A stretch of 64,000 nt of DNA from Paracidovorax wautersii. Lineage in GTDB: Bacteria; Pseudomonadota; Gammaproteobacteria; Burkholderiales; Burkholderiaceae_C. The stretch lies in the NCBI RefSeq assembly GCF_900113035.1, contig NZ_FONX01000004.1, positions 307,980-371,979 on the forward strand, written 5' to 3'. This document shows positions 44,540-52,001 of this stretch, piece after piece. A model generated the notes under the pieces. It saw nothing but the letters and a program-made list of their open reading frames with translations. It was not told the origin of the DNA and ran no database searches. Every line of letters begins with the position of its first letter. Position 1 is the first letter of the stretch. The translations under genes were made by a program, and so were the position numbers.

Positions 44540-45193
44540 ATGTCAAAAACTTTTACCAAAACAACCCGGCTTGCCGCATGGTTCTGCCTGCCGCTGGTGT
44601 CGGGCATGGTGGCAGCACAACCCGCCCCCATGGCGGGCCTGCGCTTCATCGACCACCGGCAGCAGCCACTCACTGCGCAGACGCTGCGCGGCAAGCCGGT
44701 GCTGCTGCACTTCGTCTTCACGGGCTGCTCGTCCACCTGCCCGCCGCAAATACACGAACTGGTCGCAATGCGCGCCGCGTTGCCGGCGAGCGCCCGGGCG
44801 CAGCTGCAACTGGTGTCGGTCACGGTCGATCCGCTGGCCGACACCCCGCAGGCGCTGGCCCGCTTCGCCGCACGCCTGGGCGCCGACCAGCCCGGCTGGC
44901 GCTTCGTGACGGGCGCGCCCGCGCAGGTGCAACAGTTCACAGACCGCATGGCGGCGTTCGACCTGCGCCGCACGCCGCAACCCACGCCCGCCGATCACCG
45001 CACCGCCCTGTGGCTTTACGACGCCAGCGGAGCACTAGTGCAGCGCTACGGCGGCTGGCCGGTCGATCACGCCCGGCTGGTCGCGGAAATCACGCAGCTC
45101 GCCCAGGCCCGGCAGACCGCTTCCGGCCCGCGGCACCCTCATAACGACATCCCTCACGCAGCCGCCACCACCGCGGCCGCATCCCTGCCATGA
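44540..45193 (+). CDS. SCO1/SenC-family copper chaperone
   Basis: A 217-residue exported thioredoxin-fold protein. A signal peptide ends near VAAQ (residue 26). The copper site is complete: CSSTC (Cys x3 Cys) after HFVFTG, and a distal His in DHRTALWLYD. Sco proteins hand copper to cytochrome oxidase or other copper enzymes. Here no oxidase genes are near; instead its stop overlaps the start of the copper-radical oxidase gene as ATGA. That makes it the likely copper donor for that enzyme. The C-terminal tail is His/Ala-rich. Confidence 0.9.
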   Translation: MSKTFTKTTRLAAWFCLPLVSGMVAAQPAPMAGLRFIDHRQQPLTAQTLRGKPVLLHFVFTGCSSTCPPQIHELVAMRAALPASARAQLQLVSVTVDPLADTPQALARFAARLGADQPGWRFVTGAPAQVQQFTDRMAAFDLRRTPQPTPADHRTALWLYDASGALVQRYGGWPVDHARLVAEITQLAQARQTASGPRHPHNDIPHAAATTAAASLP

Positions 45194-48100
45194 CCGCCTC
45201 CCCATCCTCTCTCTTGCGCAGCCGTGCCCGCTGGGCGGCAGCAAGCCTGTCGGCACTGCTGCTCGCCGCCTGCGGGGGCGGCGGCGACGATGCGGCGTCT
45301 CCGGGCATGAGAGCCAAGGCCGACGCTGCGGCGCTGGCCGTGCCGATCGCCGAAGTGCAGGACACGCTGCTGCAGAACCTGGACATCCCCGCCGACGCGC
45401 CCACGCGTGGCATGTGGTCGAAGACGCAGGACTGGCCCATGAACGGCCTGCACGCGGCGCTGCTGCCCGATGGCCGCGTGCTGACCTACGGCACGCCCCA
45501 GGGCCGCGCCGACCTGCAGGACGGCAGGACCTCCGACGTGTGGAACCCCGCGCTGGGCTTCGCACCCGCCAGCCACACCACCAGCTTCGACGCCGACCGC
45601 GTCAACAGCTTCTGCGGGGCCGCTGCCTGGCGGCCCGACGGCACGCTCATGGTCACGGGCGGCAATTCCCCGCTGGACACCTCGCTCTTCGCCCCGGCCA
45701 GCGGCGCCGGCACGGCCGACCGCTTCCAGCTGGCCGACCAGCGCTGGTACGGCACCATGCTGGCCCTGCCCGACGGACGCCAGGTCATGCTGGGCGGCAT
45801 GGACCCGTACGCCGAGGACATGCAGAACAACCCCGATGCCGCCATCGCCAACGGCACGATCTCGATGACGCCCGAGATCTACACCCAGGGTACGGGCTGG
45901 CGCAGCCTGACGGGCGCGCGCAGCCGCGATGCGTTCGGCCCCGACTATCTGCGCGGCTCCTACCCGCGCGCCTGGGTCATGCCCAGCGGGCTGGTGGCCG
46001 GCATCTCGGCCGAGCGCCTGTGGGCCCTGGACGTCAACGCCAACAACGGCGCGGGCCAGGTGACGGTCTATGGCGCCTTCAAGAGCGCGCCCTCGGCCAG
46101 GGTGCCGGTCAACGTCGGCGCCACCAGCAGCGCCGCGATGTTCGCGCCCGGCAAGGTGCTGCAGGCCGGCGGCAACGGCGGCTACAACGGCGACGCCCTG
46201 CCCGCGAGCAACAAGGCCACGGTGGTGGACTTCACCGGCGGCAAGCCCGTGGTGAAGGAAACGGCGGCCATGGCCTATGCGCGGCGCTTCCCCAACCTGA
46301 CCGTGCTGCCCGACGGCAACGTGGTCGCCACGGGCGGCACGCGCTACGGCAACAACGGCGGCGGCGATGCCGTCTTCGCCGCCGAGATCTGGAAGCCCGC
46401 CAGCGGTGCCTGGACCCTGGCCGCCAGCGCCGCCCAGGTGCGCGTGTACCACTCCGCCGCGCTGCTCCTGCCCAACGGCACGGTGCTGTCCACCGGCGGC
46501 GGCGCGCCCGGGCCGGTGAACAACCTCAACGCGGAAGTCTTCTATCCGCCCTACCTCTTCCAGGCCGCCAACGGCGCCGCGCGGCTCGCGCCGCGCCCCG
46601 TGGTCACGGCCGTCAGCGCCACCAGCTTCGGCTGGGGCGCCACCGCGCTGGCCGACGTCAAGGACGGCGCCGCCGTGGCCCGCGTGACGCTGACCGCGAG
46701 CGGCATGGTCACCCATGCGTTCAACAGCACCCAGCGCTTCCAGGAACTGAGCTTCACGCGCGACGGCAACCGCCTGTCCATCGCGCTGCCCGCCAACGCC
46801 AACCTGGCGCCCCCCGGCTACTACCAGCTGGCGGTGCTCGACGCGCAAGGCGTACCTTCGCGGGCGGTCACCATCGCCATCGGCATGAACGGCGTGCCCA
46901 CGCTCACGCCCGGCTCGACGCAAGTGTTCGACGCGATGGGCGCCGCGCAAGGCCAGGCCATCGCCACCGGTGCCGGCCAGCTCGGCGTGCTGGCGGCGGC
47001 CCCCGCGGCAGCGCCCGACAACACGCGCTTCATCGTGCGCCAGGGGCTGGCCGACGCGGCCTGCCTGTCGCTCGAATCGTTGGCCGTGCCGGGCCAGTAC
47101 CTGCGCCACCAGAACTTCCGGCTGCGCCTGAGCCCCGACGATGGCGCGGCGCTCACCCGGGCCGACGCCACCTTCTGCCCCGAAGCCGGCCTGGCAGGCA
47201 GCGGCATTACGCTGCGCCCGAAGAACTTTCCCGGCTCCGTGCTGCGCCATCGCAATGGCGAGCTGTGGGTGGACCCGCAGGGCAACGACGCCGGCTTCAT
47301 CACCAGCGCGAGCTTCCAGCCACGCCGCATGGAGGCCGGGGACGGCACGGGCGCCCGCGTCGCGGCCTCGACCGGCCAGGTCCCCGCCATCGCAGCCAAC
47401 GGCACCGCCCGCTACAACCCGGGCCTGGATGCATCGGGCCTGAGCTTTAGCTGGGATTTCGGCGATGGCACGGCGCCCACCGCCTTCTCCAACACCAGCG
47501 CCATCGACCATGGCTTCGGCGCGCCGGGCCTGTACACGGTCACGCTGACCACCCGCGACGCCACGGGCCGCACCAGCGCCCAGACCTTCATGCAGGCCGT
47601 TTATGGCGCGCCCACCGCGAACGCGCCGCGCGCCTCCAGCGCCCTGCTGCTGGAAAGCCGCGGCGGCGGCCAGCGCCTCTGGGCGGCCAACCCCGACACC
47701 GACACGGTCAGCCTGTTCGACACCGACGCCCGCACGCGCACGGCCGAAATCGCCGTGGGCCGCTCGCCCCGCAGCCTCGCGCTGGCGCCCGACGGCCGGC
47801 TGTGGGTGGTCAACAAGGCCGACGCTTCCGTCAGCGTCATCGACACCGCTGCGCCCGCCGTGGTGCAGACCATCGCCCTGCCGCCCGCATCGCAGCCGCA
47901 CGGGCTGGTGTTCGCCCAGGGCGGCAGCGCCTACCTCGCGCTGGAAGCCTCCGGCCAGGTGCTGAAGCTCGATGCGGCCAGCGGCACCGTGCAGGGCCAG
48001 CTGGCCGTGGGCAGCAGCCCGCGGCATCTGTCCCTCACCGGCGACGGCGCCACGCTGCTGGTGTCGCGCTTCATCACGCCGCCGCAGCCCGGCGAATCCA

Positions 48101-50364
48101 CCGCGCGGGTGGATGCTGGCGCGGCCGGCGGCGTGGTGGCGGTGGTCGATACCGCGCGCTTCGCGGTGGCCCGCAGCATCACGCTGCGCCACAGCGACAA
48201 GACCGACACAGAGATCGGCGGCGCCGGCGTGCCCAACTACCTGGGCGCGGCCGTGATCTCGCCCGACGGCACGACGGCCTGGGTGCCGTCCAAGCAGGAC
48301 AACATCCTGCGCGGCGGTCTGCGCAACGGCAGCCCCCTCAACTTCGAGAACACCGTGCGCGCGATCAGCTCAAAGATCGATCTATCGCAGCAGGCCGAGG
48401 TCTATGCCGCCCGCATCGACCACGACAACGCCAGCCTGGCCAGCGCCGCCGTGTACGACGCCACGGGCTCCTACCTCTTCGTGGCGCTGGAAACCGCCCG
48501 CCAGGTGGAGGTGGCCGACGCCCGCACCGGCGCGCGCCTCTTCCGCATCGAGGTCGGCCTCGCCCCGCAGGCCCTGGCCGTGTCGGCGGACAACCAGCGC
48601 CTCTACGTGCAGAACTTCATGGGCCGCAGCATCGGCGTGATCGACCTCGCGCCGCTCACGCGCTACGGCCAGCCGCGCGCGAACCCGCTGGGCACCATGG
48701 CCGCCATCGGCAACGAAAAGCTCTCGGCCCAGGTGCTGCGCGGCAAGCAGCTCTTCTACGACGCACGCGATACCCGGCTGGCGCGCGATGCCTACATGAG
48801 CTGCGCCAGCTGCCACAACGACGGCGGCCACGACGGCCGCACCTGGGATCTGAGCAGCCTGGGCGAAGGCCTGCGCAACACCAGCACCCTGCACGGCCAC
48901 GCCCGCCAGGGCCAAGGCCTGCTGCACTGGAGCGGCAACTTCGACGAGGTGCAGGACTTCGAGGCGCAGATCCGCCTGCTGGCCGGCGGCTCCGGCCTCA
49001 TGAGCGATGCCGACTTCAACACCGGCACCCGCAGCCAGCCCCTGGGCGACAAGAAGGCCGGCATCAGCGCCGATCTCGACGCACTGGCCGCGTACGTGAA
49101 CTCGCTGGCCACGGCAGACACCAGCCCGGAGCGCAACGCCGATGGCACGCTGACCGCCGCCGCCCTCGCCGGCCAGGCCGTGTTCAACGCGGCCAACTGC
49201 GCCAGCTGCCATGGCGGAACCGGCTTCGGCTCCAGCAGCCTCGCAGGCGGCATGCGCAATGTCGGCACGCTCAAGGCCGCCAGCGGCAACCGGCTGGGCG
49301 CGCCCCTGGCCGGGCTCAACGTGCCCACGCTGCGCGGCGTCTGGGCCACCGGCCCCTGGCTGCACGACGGCAGCGCCCCCACGCTGCAGGCCGCCGTGGC
49401 GGCGCATGCCGGCAATGCGGTGGGCGGCACCGATCTGGACAATCTGGCGGCCTACCTGCGCAGCATCGATGCCCGCGACCCGGCCCCGCCCCGCACGCTG
49501 CCCAACGGCGTGTACCGGCTGGTGGCCCAGCACAGCAACCAGGTGCTGGCCGTGGACGGCGCCAACACGGCGGCGGGCACGGGCGCGCTGCAGTGGCCCT
49601 TCTCGGGCACCGACGACCAGCGCTGGCAGCTCGCCCGCCAGGGCGACGGCAGCTACACCCTGAGCCCGCAGCACAGCGGCCAGATGCTGGAAGTGGTCGG
49701 CTGCGGCGCGGGCGACGGCGCCAGGGCCCAGCAGGCCGCAGCCAGCGGCACGGCCTGCCAGCGCTGGAAGCTCGATCCGCTGGCCGATGGCAGCTTCAGG
49801 GTCACGAACCAGCAAAGCGGCAAGGTGCTCGACGTGGCCGGCATCTCCATGGCCGCTGGTGCGGCAGTGCATCAATGGACCTGGATGGACGGCCTCAACC
49901 AGCACTGGCGCATCGAGCCCGTGAGCCCGAACGGCATCCCGGCCGGCATCTTCACGCTGGCGGCCCAGCACAGCGGCAAGGTGCTCGACGTGGCGGGCGC
50001 CTCGGCCGCAGCGGGCGCCGCCGTCTTCCAGTGGCCCGACTGGGGCGGCGCCAACCAGCGCTGGATCGTGACGCCCACGGCCGAAGGCTTCTTCACCCTG
50101 GCCCCCACGCACCAGCCCGGCATGCGCCTGCAAGCCCAGGGCGGCGGCCTGGACGATGGCGTGCCGACGGTGCAGGCGCTGGCCAACCTGAGCGCGGCGC
50201 AGAACTGGGCCTTCCAGCGCCAGGCAGACGGCAGCTACGTCCTGACCAACGTCAACAGTGGCAAGGTGCTGGACGTGCGCGGCGTTTCCCAGGCCGATGG
50301 CGCCGTCGCCCACCAGTGGACGCGCCTGGACGCGCCCAACCAGCGCTGGAAACTGGGCCGATGA
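45190..50364 (+). CDS. Multidomain lipoprotein: copper-radical oxidase, AbfB, PKD, YVTN propeller, di-haem cytochrome c, ricin lectin
   Basis: 1724 residues. A lipoprotein signal with Cys28 (LLAACGGGG) comes first. A glyoxal/galactose-oxidase-like kelch propeller and DUF1929 domain follow (about 55-600), with candidate copper-radical residues Cys142 (FCGAA), Tyr187 (RWYGT), Tyr420-His421 (VYHSA) and His509 (VTHAF). The spacings (45, 233, 89) are close to galactose oxidase (44, 223, 86). Next: an AbfB-like arabinose-binding domain (about 612-715), a PKD domain (SWDFGDG, about 737-805), a YVTN propeller (about 817-1157) and a di-haem MauG/peroxidase-like cytochrome c with CASCH at 1205-1209 and 1337-1341. 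Six QxW-type ricin repeats (about 1434-1724) make two trefoils. It probably sits on the outer membrane, oxidises a carbohydrate-linked alcohol or aldehyde, and may handle the peroxide or electrons internally. Function is inferred. Confidence 0.85.
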   Translation: MTASPSSLLRSRARWAAASLSALLLAACGGGGDDAASPGMRAKADAAALAVPIAEVQDTLLQNLDIPADAPTRGMWSKTQDWPMNGLHAALLPDGRVLTYGTPQGRADLQDGRTSDVWNPALGFAPASHTTSFDADRVNSFCGAAAWRPDGTLMVTGGNSPLDTSLFAPASGAGTADRFQLADQRWYGTMLALPDGRQVMLGGMDPYAEDMQNNPDAAIANGTISMTPEIYTQGTGWRSLTGARSRDAFGPDYLRGSYPRAWVMPSGLVAGISAERLWALDVNANNGAGQVTVYGAFKSAPSARVPVNVGATSSAAMFAPGKVLQAGGNGGYNGDALPASNKATVVDFTGGKPVVKETAAMAYARRFPNLTVLPDGNVVATGGTRYGNNGGGDAVFAAEIWKPASGAWTLAASAAQVRVYHSAALLLPNGTVLSTGGGAPGPVNNLNAEVFYPPYLFQAANGAARLAPRPVVTAVSATSFGWGATALADVKDGAAVARVTLTASGMVTHAFNSTQRFQELSFTRDGNRLSIALPANANLAPPGYYQLAVLDAQGVPSRAVTIAIGMNGVPTLTPGSTQVFDAMGAAQGQAIATGAGQLGVLAAAPAAAPDNTRFIVRQGLADAACLSLESLAVPGQYLRHQNFRLRLSPDDGAALTRADATFCPEAGLAGSGITLRPKNFPGSVLRHRNGELWVDPQGNDAGFITSASFQPRRMEAGDGTGARVAASTGQVPAIAANGTARYNPGLDASGLSFSWDFGDGTAPTAFSNTSAIDHGFGAPGLYTVTLTTRDATGRTSAQTFMQAVYGAPTANAPRASSALLLESRGGGQRLWAANPDTDTVSLFDTDARTRTAEIAVGRSPRSLALAPDGRLWVVNKADASVSVIDTAAPAVVQTIALPPASQPHGLVFAQGGSAYLALEASGQVLKLDAASGTVQGQLAVGSSPRHLSLTGDGATLLVSRFITPPQPGESTARVDAGAAGGVVAVVDTARFAVARSITLRHSDKTDTEIGGAGVPNYLGAAVISPDGTTAWVPSKQDNILRGGLRNGSPLNFENTVRAISSKIDLSQQAEVYAARIDHDNASLASAAVYDATGSYLFVALETARQVEVADARTGARLFRIEVGLAPQALAVSADNQRLYVQNFMGRSIGVIDLAPLTRYGQPRANPLGTMAAIGNEKLSAQVLRGKQLFYDARDTRLARDAYMSCASCHNDGGHDGRTWDLSSLGEGLRNTSTLHGHARQGQGLLHWSGNFDEVQDFEAQIRLLAGGSGLMSDADFNTGTRSQPLGDKKAGISADLDALAAYVNSLATADTSPERNADGTLTAAALAGQAVFNAANCASCHGGTGFGSSSLAGGMRNVGTLKAASGNRLGAPLAGLNVPTLRGVWATGPWLHDGSAPTLQAAVAAHAGNAVGGTDLDNLAAYLRSIDARDPAPPRTLPNGVYRLVAQHSNQVLAVDGANTAAGTGALQWPFSGTDDQRWQLARQGDGSYTLSPQHSGQMLEVVGCGAGDGARAQQAAASGTACQRWKLDPLADGSFRVTNQQSGKVLDVAGISMAAGAAVHQWTWMDGLNQHWRIEPVSPNGIPAGIFTLAAQHSGKVLDVAGASAAAGAAVFQWPDWGGANQRWIVTPTAEGFFTLAPTHQPGMRLQAQGGGLDDGVPTVQALANLSAAQNWAFQRQADGSYVLTNVNSGKVLDVRGVSQADGAVAHQWTRLDAPNQRWKLGR

Positions 50365-50400
50365 CGCGCGCAGCGAGGCGGAGCCCAGGCCCCGCCTCGC

Positions 50401-50406
50401 TATAAT
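50401..50406 (+). promoter_or_regulatory. -10 box of the asd leader transcript
   Basis: A perfect TATAAT, 8 bp before the leader peptide ATG, so transcription should start at or within a base or two of that ATG. The -35 region is GC-rich and poor. A 9-bp inverted repeat (GCGAGGCGG/CCGCCTCGC) just upstream may end the preceding operon. Confidence 0.55.
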
Positions 50407-50414
50407 CCGCACCC

Positions 50415-50516
50415 ATGTTTGCCGCCCGCTCGTTCACCCTGAACTTCGCCACCGCCGCCCTGGCTGGCGGGGCCGTGCGCGCAATCACCACCAAAACCAC
50501 GACCATTAAGGGCTGA
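50415..50516 (+). CDS. Putative asd leader peptide rich in Thr, Ile and Lys codons
   Basis: A 33-residue frame beginning MFAARSFTLNFATAALAG and ending ITTKTTTIKG. The last ten codons contain five Thr, two Ile and two Lys, all products of the pathway that asd feeds. This is the pattern of an attenuation leader such as thrL. The start is almost at the predicted transcription start, so the message may be leaderless. Alternative hairpins follow before asd. Confidence 0.6.
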   Translation: MFAARSFTLNFATAALAGGAVRAITTKTTTIKG

Positions 50517-50544
50517 TCCAGCTCCGGTATCGTCGTGCGCCCCT

Positions 50545-50586
50545 CCTGGCCCAGACGAGCCGGGCAGGAACAGTCCCCGGTCGGGC
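50545..50586 (+). promoter_or_regulatory. Alternative hairpins of a possible asd attenuator
   Basis: CCTGGCCC (50545-50552) can pair with GGGCAGG (50562-50568), while GCCGGG (50559-50564) can pair with CCCGGT (50576-50581). The two pairings share bases and exclude each other, and TTGTTTC follows. The T run is weak, so control could be on transcription or on translation. Confidence 0.45.
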
Positions 50587-50620
50587 ATTGTTTCTTCGTA
50601 ACTGAGTAGGGGTGTTGAAA

Positions 50621-51751
50621 ATGAGCAAGTTGGTAGGTCTGGTCGGCTGGCGCGGCATGGTCGGCTCTGTTCTCATGGATCGCATGCAGGCCGAAGGCGA
50701 CTTCGCGCTGATCGAGCCCATGTTCTTCTCCACGTCCAACGCCGGCGGCAAGGCCCCCGCACAGGCGAAGAACGAAACCACGCTGCAGGACGCCTTCGAC
50801 ATCGAAGCCCTCAAGCGCTGCGACATCATCCTCACCGCCCAGGGCGGCGACTACACCACCGAAGTCTTCCCCAAGCTGCGCGCTGCCGGCTGGAACGGCC
50901 ACTGGATCGACGCCGCTTCCACCCTGCGCATGAATGACGACGCCGTCATCGTGCTCGACCCGGTCAACATGCCCGTCATCAAGGACGCGCTGGCCAAGGG
51001 CGGCAAGAACTGGGTCGGCGGCAACTGCACCGTCAGCTGCATGCTGATGGGCGTGGGCGCGCTCTACAAGGCCGGCCTGGTCGAGTGGATGAGCACCCAG
51101 ACCTACCAGGCGGCCAGCGGCGGCGGCGCGCAGCACATGCGCGAGCTGCTCACGCAATACGGCACGCTCAACGCCGAAGTGCGCGCCCTGCTGGACGACC
51201 CCAAGAGCGCGATCCTGGAGATCGACCGCAAGGTCATCGCCAAGCAGCGCAGCCTCTCGGCCAGCGAAACCGCCAACTTCGGCGTGCCCCTGGGCGGCAG
51301 CCTGATCCCCTGGATCGACAAGGACCTGGGCAACGGCATGTCCAAGGAAGAGTGGAAGGGCATGGCCGAGACCAACAAGATCCTCGGCCAGGGCGAAGGC
51401 TTCGGCTCGCAGGCCGTGCCGGTCGATGGCTTCTGCGTGCGCGTGGGCGCCATGCGCTGCCACAGCCAGGCGCTGACCTTCAAGCTGAAGAAGGCCGTGC
51501 CCGTGGCCGATATCGAAGCCATGATCGCCGCCGACAACGAATGGGTGAAGGTCGTGCCCAACACGCGCGAAGCCACGCTCAAGGACCTCACGCCCGTGGC
51601 CGTCACCGGCACCATGACCATCCCGGTCGGCCGCATCCGCGAACTGGCGATGGGCCCCGAGTACATCGGCGCCTTCACCATCGGCGACCAGCTGCTGTGG
51701 GGCGCTGCCGAGCCGCTGCGCCGCATGCTGCGCATCCTGCTGGACGCCTGA
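50621..51751 (+). CDS. asd: Aspartate-semialdehyde dehydrogenase
   Basis: A 376-residue enzyme that reduces aspartyl phosphate to aspartate semialdehyde with NADPH. It has N-terminal [18 protein letters not shown], the catalytic Cys in [12 protein letters not shown], and the [11 protein letters not shown] block. Length and motifs fit the Gram-negative type. It is preceded by a 200-bp leader region with a Thr/Ile/Lys-rich peptide and is the next pathway step after lysC (24503). Confidence 0.97.
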   Translation: MSKLVGLVGWRGMVGSVLMDRMQAEGDFALIEPMFFSTSNAGGKAPAQAKNETTLQDAFDIEALKRCDIILTAQGGDYTTEVFPKLRAAGWNGHWIDAASTLRMNDDAVIVLDPVNMPVIKDALAKGGKNWVGGNCTVSCMLMGVGALYKAGLVEWMSTQTYQAASGGGAQHMRELLTQYGTLNAEVRALLDDPKSAILEIDRKVIAKQRSLSASETANFGVPLGGSLIPWIDKDLGNGMSKEEWKGMAETNKILGQGEGFGSQAVPVDGFCVRVGAMRCHSQALTFKLKKAVPVADIEAMIAADNEWVKVVPNTREATLKDLTPVAVTGTMTIPVGRIRELAMGPEYIGAFTIGDQLLWGAAEPLRRMLRILLDA

Positions 51752-51874
51752 TGGCCGCGCCCGCCCTGCCGCCGCAGCACTGCGCGCCGCAGGGCACCAG
51801 GGGCCCGGAGGCAGGCCGGGCAGGCAGGGCGCTCACGGCACGACGGCACGGCGCCGTCACCCGGGGCGCCTAGC

Positions 51875-51903
51875 TTGTCACTGCGAGGCATTGATGCTAT
51901 GGT
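51875..51903 (+). promoter_or_regulatory. Promoter of fimV
   Basis: TTGTCA, a 17-bp spacer, then TATGGT, about 100 bp before the fimV start, in the AT-rich part of a 250-bp gap with no gene. Confidence 0.45.
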
Positions 51904-52001
51904 ATTTTTCATACTTTTCACGTGCCCGTGAGGGCGCTTAGCTCCTCCCGGCCGAGCCCCTGCCTGCCGGCATGGGCGCCAACCTCATCGCTAGAGCCCC
52001 C

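Noticed and set aside
51893-51940. GCTAT-containing stretch before fimV as a repeat member
   Set aside because: Only the first arm matches; the second arm and the AGCGC blocks are unconvincing. The region is better read as a promoter.
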